Source: Intestinibaculum porci
Lineage (GTDB): Bacteria > Bacillota_I > Bacilli_A > Erysipelotrichales > Coprobacillaceae
Assembly: GCF_003925875.1 (NCBI RefSeq)
Contig: NZ_AP019309.1
Coordinates: forward strand, 1,364,001 to 1,428,000
Reading direction: 5' to 3'
Length of the DNA: 64,000 nt
The position numbers were made by a program, and so were the translations under genes. How positions within the stretch are numbered: position 1 is the first letter of the stretch; each line of letters opens with the position of its first letter. The notes below the pieces were generated by a model. The model made no database searches. It saw nothing but the letters and a program-made list of their open reading frames with translations, and was not told the DNA's origin. This document shows positions 8,849-16,959 of this stretch, piece after piece.

Positions 8849-9406
8849 CTCATCCATTACCAAATATTTAGTAAGTTTTTTTCTGGGAATGTTGACATGC
8901 GCATCAAAGATTCTCTGAACGGTGGTGGGGCTTAGAAAATATCTGTTGGCGACCGATGTGAACGTTTCGTTGGGATCACGCAAGTCCTTCAAAACCAGAA
9001 ACACGGTCGTGACAGAGACTTTTTCACCAGGAAAGGTGAAGGGGTTTTCCTCATTGAACGTCTTACCGCAGTTCTTGCATTCGAATCTTCGCTGTTTGTA
9101 ATCAATTATGCATGGCGCATGAGCGAGGACGGAATGGCGGACCTTCTTGATTTTGTATCCCTTAACCTTGATCTCTTCGGATCGGCACATAGGACAGCTG
9201 CAGTCGCCTCTGTTGAGCGTTATCTGAACATGAAGCTCATCTTTTTCACTGGATATTTTAAACTCTTCAACCTGGGATTCCTTGATGTTGAAAAGCTTTA
9301 GCACATCATCATTGAATGAAAAAGCTTTAACGGTGCTATCGGAAACAGCATCAGAGCTGCTCCCGGCGTTCTTGTTACTGATTATTAAGTTTTTATCTTT
9401 AGGCAT
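8849..9406 (-). pseudogene. ISL3-family transposase, N-terminal part (split by transposon)
   Basis: These 186 codons are the N-terminal part of the ISL3 transposase whose remainder is at 3687-4706. The zinc-finger region is clear: CPMCRSEE near residue 70 and CKNCGKTF near residue 110, followed by a helix-turn-helix around TFTSVANRYFLSPTTVQRIF. The first catalytic Asp lies at the break (YLVMDE). The open frame runs on to 8561 into the inserted element, adding unrelated residues, so a truncated DNA-binding protein could still be made. Such a product could interfere with related transposases, but nothing here shows that it does. Confidence 0.85.
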
Positions 9407-9489
9407 TGTAAATTATGCACTCCTTTCATCAATGCAGCTTCATTATAGGAAAGAACGAAGGGCACAAAATACATAGCTCGTGTGGAAAG

Positions 9490-10092
9490 TTATATCAAAA
9501 AAATCAGTCTCTTAATGGAAAGGCTTACATTTAAAGGCACTCGACTGAAAATCCTAAAGAGATCTTTTACTGAGCTGATGATGCGGCCCTTGAGCTTTGC
9601 TTTGATGTAGCTGAAAAAGGATGAACTGCAGGGCGGCACATAGTTGATGATTCTGCTCGCCAGAGACTCATTAGCCGTATTGTCAGACTGATCACTGACT
9701 TCATCATTATTGAGGATATTAAGTTCTATGCAGACATGAATGACATCCTGGACACAGTTCTGCATGTAAGGTAATAGAAAGCTTGGAAGGACAACGTGCG
9801 TCTCATGATCATCAGGATTATCTCTGTTGATTTTCTTGACGCGTAAAAGTTTTAGGGTGTATTTAGCACCATTAATAATAACACTGCGATGGACATAGCC
9901 ATGAACGTAGCACTTGTAATTGCGCCACTTGCTTCTAAGCTGATCAAGGATCTGCTCTGTGTCATAGTATTTATTAAAGTCATTTAGGAAAGTTTCTTCA
10001 TCAATCGTATTGATTTCTTGCTTGTAATGCGATATTATCATCCTGTCTTGTTGGACAGATGAAGAACAAACTTTGGTCGGAGAGTTCTTCAT
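9490..10092 (-). CDS. DUF6431-like protein beside the IS30-type transposase
   Basis: I place the start at the ATG at 10092 (MKNSPTKVCSSSVQQD), although the frame is open upstream to 10212. The segment YKCYVHGYVHRSVIING to THVVLPSFLLPYMQN matches the DUF6431 core, again without the usual zinc cysteines. The N-terminal CSSSVQQDRMI is shared with the protein at 11876-12811 (FSSSVQQDNMI), so the two are paralogues. It ends a minus-strand series with the IS30-type transposase 170 bp upstream of this start. Function is unknown; co-occurrence with transposase and recombinase genes suggests a mobile-element accessory role. Confidence 0.5.
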   Translation of the reverse strand: MKNSPTKVCSSSVQQDRMIISHYKQEINTIDEETFLNDFNKYYDTEQILDQLRSKWRNYKCYVHGYVHRSVIINGAKYTLKLLRVKKINRDNPDDHETHVVLPSFLLPYMQNCVQDVIHVCIELNILNNDEVSDQSDNTANESLASRIINYVPPCSSSFFSYIKAKLKGRIISSVKDLFRIFSRVPLNVSLSIKRLIFLI

Positions 10093-10262
10093 CTTTTTTT
10101 CTTTCTGTAGATTTTTAAGTTCTGTATATGGATAATAACATAGTTTAGAACGTATCAGAACCCCACGAAAGTGAAAAGAACAAGAAATATTTAAAAACCA
10201 AAAACCACACAAAATGGTGGAGCCTGCTCAGACCCCACCGTAATTTAGATTATCTTTTTTGA

Positions 10263-11663
10263 TTACTTTTTCTTTAAAACTGAAGGCTTTAACTCCACCT
10301 TGTCTTTATCGATCTGGCTATAGCCTTTGCACTTTAGAGCCTCATAGATCTCCGGCATCATGAAAGCCGTGTTTTCATAGAGACTTCTGCCGCCATAAAG
10401 CTTGCGGGAGTAGGAGTTGATATTATTAACGGCTCTGTTAAGGGCCTCCTGACTTACAAGCCCAAGCTTGCGGAGATCCTTTTTCTTGGGGCAGATATAT
10501 CTTAAAACAAGATGCTCGTTCTCAAGTGATCCCTTCTGATTTGAATGCATCGCATCACAGTAGAAGATTCGGCATGTTCCTGACTCTCTGTCTTCGAATT
10601 CATCGGCCAGCGAGAATTCACTGCCTCTGTCAGTCAGGATAGACCCTATATTATTAATAAATACATCCGGGCCAAGCAGCTTTTCAATATAGTCAAGGCC
10701 ATTCACCATCTCCTCAGCTGTTTTTTCATCATGATAGACGGCAAGAAATACACCGCCTGGCATGATCTTAAAAGTCTGAATAAACGGGCCGTTAGAAACA
10801 TCATTATAAACGGTATCCATAAGGATATAGCCGACAGGATGATCAATTGCCTGCTCGCTATCAGGCCGTTCTGCACCATCATAGAGCTTAACGCTATGAT
10901 TGATGCTGTACTGTGCGGCCACAAGGGGGTTGTATTCAAGAAAGTCCCTGAATGTTCTTCCGGTTAAATAGCCGCTGTCCTTGCGCTTTCTGTACTGGTT
11001 AGCGCGTACCTTAGGCATCTTTCTTCTCTTTACCTGGTTTCTGAGCGCCAGGCTATTGATTCCAAACTGTTCAAATGCACCCTGCTCAATATAGTTGTAC
11101 AGGCACTTTTCGGAAATTTTGAGCTCAGGATGCTCGTTAAGAATTGCATACGGTGACTTGCCCTGTTCAAGCTCAGGCTTGATGATATCAGCCATCCACT
11201 GAGCCTCTGAATAGGTGAGGTTGAAGCCCATTCTCGAATCCCTAAGCATATATTCGTATGCTCTTTGGGCCACATCTGCTCTGTAGTAGTATTTTGAGAA
11301 TCTGCAGCTGGGGGCTTTGGTGCAGCCGTTGCAGACGCCCGGTGATCTGTCCCTTTGATTGCATTTAAACAGGGTGTAGTCAGTGCATTCCATGAACACC
11401 TCATGGCTGGTTCTGCACTCCCGTCCTCTTGTGCACTTTTTGTAGTTGGCGCAGTCAAAGGGTGCCTTGCTTGGCGATCCTGAAGGAGTTCTGTGATTCC
11501 GAATTTCCTTAGCGACGGTAGTTGGATCTTTATGAATGGTCTTGGCAATTTGGGCCTTATTAAGGCCACTCTTGAGACCTGCTTCAATCTTTTCTCGAAG
11601 CTCATAAGTTATGTGCTTCTGATATCCTATGGGCTTTTTAGCGGCTCTTTCCATTCTTATCAC
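10263..11663 (-). CDS. IS30-family transposase
   Basis: The 466-residue protein starts with the IS30-type helix-turn-helix (YELREKIEAGLKSGLNKAQI, then a second helix near DPTTVAKEI), followed by a cysteine-rich insert with several Cys pairs (residues about 70-125). The C-terminal DDE integrase core shows Asp in YILMDTVYND, Asp in SILTDRGSEF, and Glu in SLENEHLVLRYICPKK. It would cut and join element ends. The start overlaps the end of a 73-residue gene by 26 bp, so it belongs to an operon with that gene and the DUF6431-like gene upstream. The cysteine-rich insert makes it longer than the usual IS30 transposase. No flanking IS30 inverted repeats were found. Confidence 0.85.
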   Translation of the reverse strand: MIRMERAAKKPIGYQKHITYELREKIEAGLKSGLNKAQIAKTIHKDPTTVAKEIRNHRTPSGSPSKAPFDCANYKKCTRGRECRTSHEVFMECTDYTLFKCNQRDRSPGVCNGCTKAPSCRFSKYYYRADVAQRAYEYMLRDSRMGFNLTYSEAQWMADIIKPELEQGKSPYAILNEHPELKISEKCLYNYIEQGAFEQFGINSLALRNQVKRRKMPKVRANQYRKRKDSGYLTGRTFRDFLEYNPLVAAQYSINHSVKLYDGAERPDSEQAIDHPVGYILMDTVYNDVSNGPFIQTFKIMPGGVFLAVYHDEKTAEEMVNGLDYIEKLLGPDVFINNIGSILTDRGSEFSLADEFEDRESGTCRIFYCDAMHSNQKGSLENEHLVLRYICPKKKDLRKLGLVSQEALNRAVNNINSYSRKLYGGRSLYENTAFMMPEIYEALKCKGYSQIDKDKVELKPSVLKKK

Positions 11664-11859
11664 CTTCCTGCATTACTGTTTGGTAGCAGTAATCAATTAA
11701 TGTGTAGGGATAGAGTCTTCTCATTAATGCGTCCTCTTCGACTTCTGAAAGCTTTCTGCAACGTTTTTTGCCTTTCGAAGGGCGCATAGTCCCATTGATT
11801 TCTCGGCTATCGTTCTTAATAGCCGCCTTCTTTGTGATATTTGACATGTTTAATGCCAC
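11638..11859 (-). CDS. Small basic protein translated with the IS30-type transposase
   Basis: The 73-residue product is basic in its first half (RPSKGKKRCRKLSEVEEDAL) and ends in EGDKNGKSR. It is not a family I recognise. Its stop lies inside the transposase gene (26-bp overlap) and its start is 17 bp after the DUF6431-like gene, with a GGAGGTGG sequence before the ATG. The position resembles small accessory frames that precede transposase genes and may regulate them. The short helical N-terminal region could bind DNA, but this is a guess. Confidence 0.5.
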   Translation of the reverse strand: MALNMSNITKKAAIKNDSREINGTMRPSKGKKRCRKLSEVEEDALMRRLYPYTLIDYCYQTVMQEGDKNGKSR

Positions 11860-11875
11860 CTCCTTGATATTTTTC

Positions 11876-12811
11876 CTATTTTTTGGCGGTTTCCCGCTTC
11901 TTTACAAAGAAGTTTAACACCGTCAGGGCGGATTCACATTTTTCCCATGTTGGTAATGGGCAGGCAACATCATCGCGGAGGAAGCTGTTTTTTACGCAAT
12001 CTTTGGTGAGACCTTTAGTAACGGTCATGAAACTGTTTTGATAGAAATCTTTGAAGTGACCAGCGATAAATGAGCATATAAGACTAGAAAGCAAATTATC
12101 ACTCATTTTATTGATCTTAGGGGTTGCATAAAGATATTCCAGGAGTGCTCTAAGCCGACCATGAAAATCCTCAAGGCTGCTGTCGCCGTGTAAGATCTGA
12201 TGCAGGTATAGAAGGATATCAAAAAGGTTTTCACGCATAAAAGGGATAATTCCCAGCGGAAACACGGCATGAGTTTTATGAAGGCTTTTGGAGTAGATGC
12301 GCTGAAGCTGAAATTCATAAGGAGTATCGTTAATGTTTACGATCTTCTTGTAATGCCCGAATTTTATCCAGTCATGTGCGTTCTCATCAGAAAAATCGGG
12401 TATTGTTCTCACAATATCCTCTGCGGAGAAGGTGTTCATGATATATGAATAGGTGGCGTTGATGAAAAGCATGATGTCATAAGCAAGTTCAGTTGATGAA
12501 AGGCAAGCTTCATAAAGCTTTTTAACCAGTCTGGAAAAGAATCTGTTATCAGAGCGCACTAAAAGGGCAACGGAAAAGTTATTGTTCCATAAGTGGTTAT
12601 TTGTGCAGTCAGGAAAGACGTGCTCAGGCTTCTGCTCTGCACCAGAAGAATTTCTAATGAGTTCTTTGAAGCATGAGGAAATCTTATCATTGAAGGAAAA
12701 GGAACCATCACATAAATACATATTTAAACTTTTATACTTGAAAACAGGCGCGGTGTGTATTACTATCATATTGTCTTGTTGGACAGATGATGAGAAGCTT
12801 TTCCAGGGCAT
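11876..12811 (-). CDS. DUF6431-like protein, first gene of the IS30-type operon
   Basis: I take the ATG at 12811 (MPWKSFSSSVQQD) as start; a TTG at 12844 is possible but lies within the GGAGG sequence. A tiny frame ATGATGAGTTAATG overlaps the chosen ATG and may bring ribosomes to it. Around residues 190-225 the sequence GHYKKIVNINDTPYEFQLQR and THAVFPLGIIPFMREN fit the DUF6431 core, and the N-terminal SSSVQQD motif links it to the protein at 9490-10092. The conserved cysteines are absent. A decayed copy of its promoter and first codons is found at 32338-32512, so this gene belongs to a unit that has moved in this genome. Function unknown. Confidence 0.5.
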   Translation of the reverse strand: MPWKSFSSSVQQDNMIVIHTAPVFKYKSLNMYLCDGSFSFNDKISSCFKELIRNSSGAEQKPEHVFPDCTNNHLWNNNFSVALLVRSDNRFFSRLVKKLYEACLSSTELAYDIMLFINATYSYIMNTFSAEDIVRTIPDFSDENAHDWIKFGHYKKIVNINDTPYEFQLQRIYSKSLHKTHAVFPLGIIPFMRENLFDILLYLHQILHGDSSLEDFHGRLRALLEYLYATPKINKMSDNLLSSLICSFIAGHFKDFYQNSFMTVTKGLTKDCVKNSFLRDDVACPLPTWEKCESALTVLNFFVKKRETAKK

Positions 12812-12998
12812 TAACTCATCATCTTTTTTTGTCCTTACCTCCAAATCGAATTTAGTTTAACACTTTAATATCATGATAATTTTATCACATTTTAAAATAA
12901 CTGAATAACTAAATTCATAAAAAACATAAGGATTAATAAGTGAATGATAGTCTTAACTTCCAAAAAAAATTGCACTAAGTAATATATTTTTTATGATC

Positions 12999-13043
12999 AA
13001 AGGACAAAATATTATGATTATTTCATGATGTTTTGTCCTTTTT
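12999..13043 (+). terminator. Terminator-like hairpin inside the left end of the IS
   Basis: AAAGGACAAAA pairs with TTTTGTCCTTT, followed by T residues. It lies between the left end and the transposase promoter (extended -10 TGATATAAT at 13068-13076). It would stop outside transcription from reaching the transposase. Confidence 0.65.
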
Positions 13044-13122
13044 CCTCTGTATTATCATCTAAAATTATGATATAATACTAGTGTAAGGTTGCACTAAATA
13101 TTTTGAAGAAAAGGGTGATAAT

Positions 13123-14810
13123 ATGTATTACAAGGAAACTGTCAAAGTGCCTGATGAAAAAGGTAAAATTAATGTTATGAAGAAGGGTAAAAGCTGTTAT
13201 GTTCGTTATCTTCTGGAGACCAAATATGTGCCTGAAAAAAAGTATGCAATTCCTAAATTTGCGATCATTGGCAAGCTGTCTGATGACCCCAGTATGATGT
13301 TCCCTAATGAAAACTATGTGAGATATTTTGGGACTGAGGCGTTCTCTGAGGAATCACAGTCTGAAAGAAGCAGCTGCCTCAGGAGCGGCACATTCATGGT
13401 CCTTTCCGAGCTGGCAAGAGAGCTCAATCTTAAGAAGACACTTGAAAACCGGTTTGATGACAGGGATGCTGCACTTATTCTGGATCTTGCTTTTTACTCA
13501 ATCATTACGGAAGGAAATCAGTCTCAGTATTATCCGGATTATGCATATAATCATCCGTTGATGACTGAAGATATAAGATTTACAGTGATTCTAAGATTTC
13601 AGAGTTTCTTTCATCAGTTGATTATAATCAGATTCAGGGTTTTCTTGATGACTGGAACCATGATCGTGATCATGGTGAAAGAATATATATTTCTTATGAT
13701 TCAACCAATAAAAACTGTCAGGCAGGGAATATAGATATGGTCGAATTTGGTCATCCTAAGGTGGACAGGGGGCTGCCGGTTGTCAATATTGCTATGGCTT
13801 ATGATACAAATAATGAGATTCCGCTGTTTTACGAAGAATACCCAGGCAGTATCGTTGATGTTTCACAGTTAAGATATATGGTAGAGAAGGCATCAGGATA
13901 TGGATACAGAAACATTGGCTTTATTCTGGATAGGGGTTATTTCAGTCGCACCAATATCCATGATATGGATAAGGCAGAATATCCATTCATAATTATGGTG
14001 AAGGGCCAAAAGAAGCTTGTCAGAGAGATCATCATTGACTGTAAGGGAAGCTTTGAAAGTGACAGAAAAAGCCTGATCAGACCATACAGATGCTATGGAA
14101 AAACGGTAGCCAGAAAGCTCTATCCTTCAGATTCAAAGGACAGGTATTTTCATCTGTACTATTCCCATGAGAAGGCAGCAGCTGAAATGGCAGTATTCGA
14201 GGATCAGATTGAGGAAATGCAGAAATATTTGGATTCTCTGTCAGGTGAGAAGGTCACGCTAGCCGAAAAGTATAGTAAATATTTTCACATCGAATATCAC
14301 AAAGATGGGACGTTTGTTTGTGCGAGCGAAAAAACATCAGTAATAGAGAAAGAAATCTCTCTTTTTGGATATTACTGCATAATATCGTCTGATCCTATGA
14401 CTGCAGAAGAAGCTCTTACCATTTATAAGAGCAGAGATGCTTCTGAAAAGCTTTTTAGAGGGGATAAGTCATATCTTGGTGGCGCAGCACTACGGGTTCA
14501 TAGCAGTAAGTCTGTGAGAACAAAACTATTCGTTGAGTTTATAGCTCTGATTATAAGAAACAGGATGCACACAAAACTGAAAAAGGAACAGAAAAACCTG
14601 AAAAAAAGGCTTAATTATATGAATGTACCAGCTGCGGTTAGGGAACTTGAGAAAATAGAACTGATGAGATGTTCTCAGGGAAACTATATTCTTGATCATG
14701 CGCCAACCAAAACGCAGAAAACAATTCTGAAGTCTTTTGACATTGATGCAAATGTTATGAAAAGACGAAATCGCAGTTTATGCGAGATGCTAGAACATGT
14801 ATCGAAATAA
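13123..14810 (+). pseudogene. IS4-superfamily transposase with a one-base frameshift
   Basis: Two frames, 13123 to about 13580 and about 13580 to 14810, together encode one transposase of about 560 residues. Restoring a single T in AGATTTACAG (about 13578-13587) reads on as FYSDSKISEFLSSVDYNQIQ and joins them. Catalytic features are Asp in ISYDSTN, Asp in ILDRGYFS, and the signature YKSRDASEKLFRGDK, which fits the Y-(2)-R-(3)-E-(6)-K pattern of IS4-type elements. No slippery sequence or stimulatory structure marks it as programmed frameshifting, so it is either a true inactivating deletion or a sequencing error in a T run. Confidence 0.85.
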
Positions 14811-15082
14811 GATAAAATATGTATTAAAGAGGCTATCCTGCATGGCGAAGAAGGAAGATAGCACAAATCATACTGTAGAAAGTGAAATATTTCTCCATAT
14901 AAAGATTTAATACCTATTTAGTGCAAATATCATTGGAAGTTAAGATGATAGAATTCACGTTAGAAATATCTAACTGGAATTTCGGAAATCAATTGACGAA
15001 TTGTAAACTATTGAATATTTTGTCTGAAAGTAGTTGCAGGCAGACTGATTTAGATATATATTTAACATGTTCTTTGGAACAT

Positions 15083-15124
15083 GATGAGTGATACTTTACC
15101 AGAGCTTACACTCATCTTTTTTTT
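15083..15124 (+). terminator. Rho-independent terminator
   Basis: GATGAGTG pairs with CACTCATC across an 18-base loop and is followed by a run of T. It separates the mobile region from the hicAB operon. Confidence 0.7.
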
Positions 15125-15263
15125 CGCTTCCTTTTGATGATCTTCATTGCATTTTAACATCTTTTAGATAATTGTTAAGTGAAGGACTTACTTCCAAATC
15201 ACTCACTACAGGCTGTAAGGTAAGTTTGCATTTCATGGGTGTTAGAATTGTTGAAGAAAAAAG

Positions 15264-15292
15264 TTGACACCATATATGACACCACCTATAAT
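15264..15292 (+). promoter_or_regulatory. Promoter and repeat operator of hicAB
   Basis: TTGACA (15264-15269) and TATAAT (15287-15292) stand exactly 17 bp apart. The octamer TGACACCA occurs twice in the same direction, overlapping the -35 box and the spacer, at 12-bp spacing. This is a likely binding site for HicB acting as its own repressor. Confidence 0.75.
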
Positions 15293-15312
15293 AAAAATAG
15301 GAGGTATAAGAG

Positions 15313-15570
15313 ATGTCAAAATGGGATAAACTGATAACACGTATATGCAATTTATCGAAAGACCTCCGGTTTGATGAACTGCGGAAAGTATTGGAGAGTT
15401 ACGGATATGAAATGAATGCTCCGAGAAGCGGAAGCAGTCATTATACGTTTAGAAAGCAAGGATGTATGCCGATTACGATACCGAAGCACGAACCGATTAA
15501 GAAAGTGTATGTGGAAATGGTGCGGCAGATTGTAGAAAGCGAGGCGAAGAATGATGAAGACGCTGAATGA
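15313..15570 (+). CDS. hicA: HicA family toxin (mRNA interferase)
   Basis: HicA toxins are small double-stranded-RNA-binding-fold nucleases that cleave mRNA. The 85-residue product has the family core: LRFDELRKVLESYGYE, then GSSHYTFRKQG with the catalytic His, and ITIPKHEPIKKVYVEMVRQIV. The ATG follows AGGAGG at 9 bases. The gene overlaps hicB by 20 bp, so the pair is made together. The N-terminus is about 20 residues longer than the shortest HicA proteins. The setting beside mobile elements is typical for such modules. Confidence 0.88.
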   Translation: MSKWDKLITRICNLSKDLRFDELRKVLESYGYEMNAPRSGSSHYTFRKQGCMPITIPKHEPIKKVYVEMVRQIVESEAKNDEDAE

Positions 15571-15916
15571 TTATATGGCAATGTCCTATCGTATGGAAAT
15601 TGTAGAAGACAAGGATGAAGGCGGATTTGTGGTTTCTTATCCGGATTTGCCTGGCTGTATTACATGTGGAGAGACATTGGAAAGTGCGGTGGCAAATGCA
15701 TTGGATGCGAAAAAGGCATGGCTGGAAGCAGCATTGGAAGAAGGTGTGGAGATTCATGAGCCGGACAGTCTGGAAGACTATTCCGGGCAGTTCAAGTTGA
15801 GGATTCCACGAAGCCTGCACCGGTCACTGGCAGAACATTCGCAAAGGGAAGGAATCAGCATGAACCAGTATTGCGTATATCTTCTTTCTAGAAATGATGC
15901 ATTGTACTCGAAATAA
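15551..15916 (+). CDS. hicB: HicB family antitoxin
   Basis: The 121-residue protein has the HicB partial RNase H-like fold (YRMEIVEDKDEGGFVVSYPD, then LPGCITCGETLESAV) followed by an Arc/ribbon-helix-helix-like C-terminus (QFKLRIPRSLHRSLAEHSQR). The N-terminal part should neutralise HicA and the C-terminal part should bind DNA. The start overlaps hicA by 20 bp; two adjacent ATG codons at 15551 and 15554 are possible. The direct repeats in the promoter are its likely operator. Confidence 0.88.
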   Translation: MMKTLNDYMAMSYRMEIVEDKDEGGFVVSYPDLPGCITCGETLESAVANALDAKKAWLEAALEEGVEIHEPDSLEDYSGQFKLRIPRSLHRSLAEHSQREGISMNQYCVYLLSRNDALYSK

Positions 15917-16148
15917 CGGTTGTGCAGCGGCTTTATTAGTCATAATAATGAAGTGCCAATATATTGGCAACAGAGAATCAGTGAGCCAGAATAATATATG
16001 TAACAGAGATAAAATGTCGGCTGAAAAATTATAAAACTTAAATAAAACTGTTTAAGGATGACTATGACGAAGCCGAATTTGAATAAGGCACTCTAAAGTC
16101 CGAAACCAAAGTGTTATACATGGTTTTGGACTTTTTTCTTTATCTGGA
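15917..16148. other. Spacer with terminator, no gene seen
   Basis: The stretch contains CCAATATATTGG, a perfect 12-bp palindrome near 15957, and at its end a terminator (see 16095-16137). The plus frame ending near 16085 (GACTATGACGAAGCCGAATT) could be the tail of a lost gene, but too little remains to name it. Confidence 0.4.
16095..16137 (+). terminator. Rho-independent terminator
   Basis: AAGTCCGAAACCA pairs with TGGTTTTGGACTT and is followed by a T run. It could serve hicAB or a decayed gene before it. Confidence 0.75.
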
Positions 16149-16481
16149 ATGATGGAGGAAAACGCCAACCGACGTCAGTCGCCCGGGGATGAATTCCGCA
16201 AAAAAACGCGTGTATCTGCTCAGAATTACACATATTTCTATAGAAGGAGCTATATCTTAGATATCAATGGTTTTGGCTTTAATGGCATTGGTTCATTAGA
16301 AGAATACTTTGCTTATGATATTGATGAATACTACGCGTCCATACAAATGGGATTGCCTGCTTTATATTACCTTGGTAGAGATCATCCGCCTCATCCGGAA
16401 ATTTGGATCAATTATTTCTTGCGTATGGTGTTATTGTACTCTCAAAAGGTTTGTGAACTAGTGGAGCAATTGTATTTATAA
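16149..16481 (+). pseudogene. C-terminal fragment resembling a Fic-family protein
   Basis: Only the last 65 or so residues look conserved: a GSLEEYFAYDIDEYYASIQM segment followed by HPEIWINYFLRMVLLYSQKV. I associate this pattern with the C-terminal region of Fic-domain proteins in Firmicutes, after the catalytic HPFxxGNGR motif, which is absent here. The first 40 residues look unrelated, the ATG has only a weak upstream site, and a terminator lies directly before it. I read it as the tail of a deleted gene. The family assignment is uncertain. Confidence 0.45.
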
Positions 16482-16563
16482 AACAAAGGGGAAATCAAAA
16501 AGCATTTGAAATCATAACCATTCTTTTGAGAAAGTGCTACACTAGAAGTAAGGAGATGGTTTT

Positions 16564-16749
16564 ATGAAACATAAAGTCAAAGCAAAAGTAAAAGTTGAGA
16601 AACGTGGTCTATTTGGGAAAAAATATGTTTATGAAACACGGACGATTTGGGTTGATGATCGGACTTATCGGAAGTTAAAACGGCAAGGTAAATATGAGCC
16701 AATAACGATTGATGATATGATGATCATGGATGCTATTTTTGATGATTAA
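16564..16749 (+). CDS. Small basic hypothetical protein
   Basis: The 61-residue product begins with a Lys-rich stretch (MKHKVKAKVKVEKRGLFGKK) and ends in an acidic tail (DDMMIMDAIFDD). It has no membrane segment or known motif. The ATG follows AAGGAGATGG, and a terminator closes the unit at 16773-16800, so it appears to be a single-gene transcription unit. Function unknown. Confidence 0.6.
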   Translation: MKHKVKAKVKVEKRGLFGKKYVYETRTIWVDDRTYRKLKRQGKYEPITIDDMMIMDAIFDD

Positions 16750-16772
16750 AGGGCTTTTAAAATCATAATGAG

Positions 16773-16800
16773 GAGCGTGGATGGATTCACGCTCTTTTTT
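16773..16800 (+). terminator. Rho-independent terminator
   Basis: GAGCGTG and CACGCTC enclose an 8-base loop and are followed by six T. Confidence 0.85.
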
Positions 16801-16837
16801 GATGCTGTTACATTTTTCAAAATATTGTAATAAACCC

Positions 16838-16868
16838 TTGACTTGGAGTTAACTCTAAGTAGTAAAAT
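16838..16868 (+). promoter_or_regulatory. MerR-type promoter with 19-bp spacer and operator
   Basis: TTGACT and TAAAAT are 19 bp apart, the over-long spacing typical of promoters activated by MerR proteins through DNA distortion. The spacer holds the near-perfect palindrome CTTGGAGTTAACTCTAAG (16842-16859). It drives the merR-type gene at 16960 and probably the genes after it. Confidence 0.8.
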
Positions 16869-16959
16869 AGAATCATGAGGTTAAGGGTTTATCTCTCATC
16901 AGTTCATGAAAAGAAGATTTGTATGCGTGAATAATACCTAAAAAGAAAGGATACATCGT

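Larger units (their letters stand above)
4707..8854. mobile_element. RIT-type (three tyrosine recombinase) transposon inserted in an ISL3 transposase
   Basis: The element spans three overlapping minus-strand tyrosine recombinase genes plus one passenger gene. It is bounded by an 87-bp inverted repeat (4707-4793 and 8742-8828, one mismatch) and by a 6-bp core read as CTCATC on the plus strand (4707-4712 and 8849-8854), i.e. GATGAG in the transposase. One core copy belongs to the target, since joining N-half GATGAG to C-half ACC TAT restores the ISL3 reading frame. Three recombinases in series with long inverted ends fit the recombinase-in-trio class; Tn554-like elements also leave a 6-bp core but have different recombinase sizes. 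The right end carries an extra 20 bp and a 32-bp palindrome. Confidence 0.85.
12951..14945 (+). mobile_element. IS4-superfamily (IS1634-like) insertion sequence
   Basis: The 1,995-bp element has imperfect inverted ends: TCTTAACTTCC, 8 variable bases, then TTGCACTAA at the left, and the same pattern reversed at the right. It is flanked by a 6-bp direct repeat TGATAG (12945-12950 and 14946-14951). The remnant at 32338-32512 carries the uninterrupted sequence with one TGATAG, which confirms the boundaries. The element holds one transposase gene broken by a frameshift. A third TTGCACTAA lies at 13088-13096, possibly an extra transposase binding site. Confidence 0.9.
14946..15312. other. Remnant of element end, terminator and hicA leader
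   Basis: The first part (14946-14991) repeats, in reverse, the sequence at 32338-32384 and stops matching after GGAATTTCGGAAATCA. That marks one end of the mobile unit carrying the DUF6431-like gene. A terminator (GATGAGTG/CACTCATC plus eight T) lies at 15083-15124. The rest up to the hicA promoter shows no gene. Confidence 0.5.

Noticed and set aside
12970-13096. CRISPR-like repeats (TTGCACTAA)
   Set aside because: There are only three copies, two of which are IS ends, with unequal spacing and no cas genes.
13578-13740. Programmed frameshifting in the IS4-type transposase
   Set aside because: There is no A6G-like slippery sequence or following structure, and the shift removes a base in a T run, which fits a simple deletion better.
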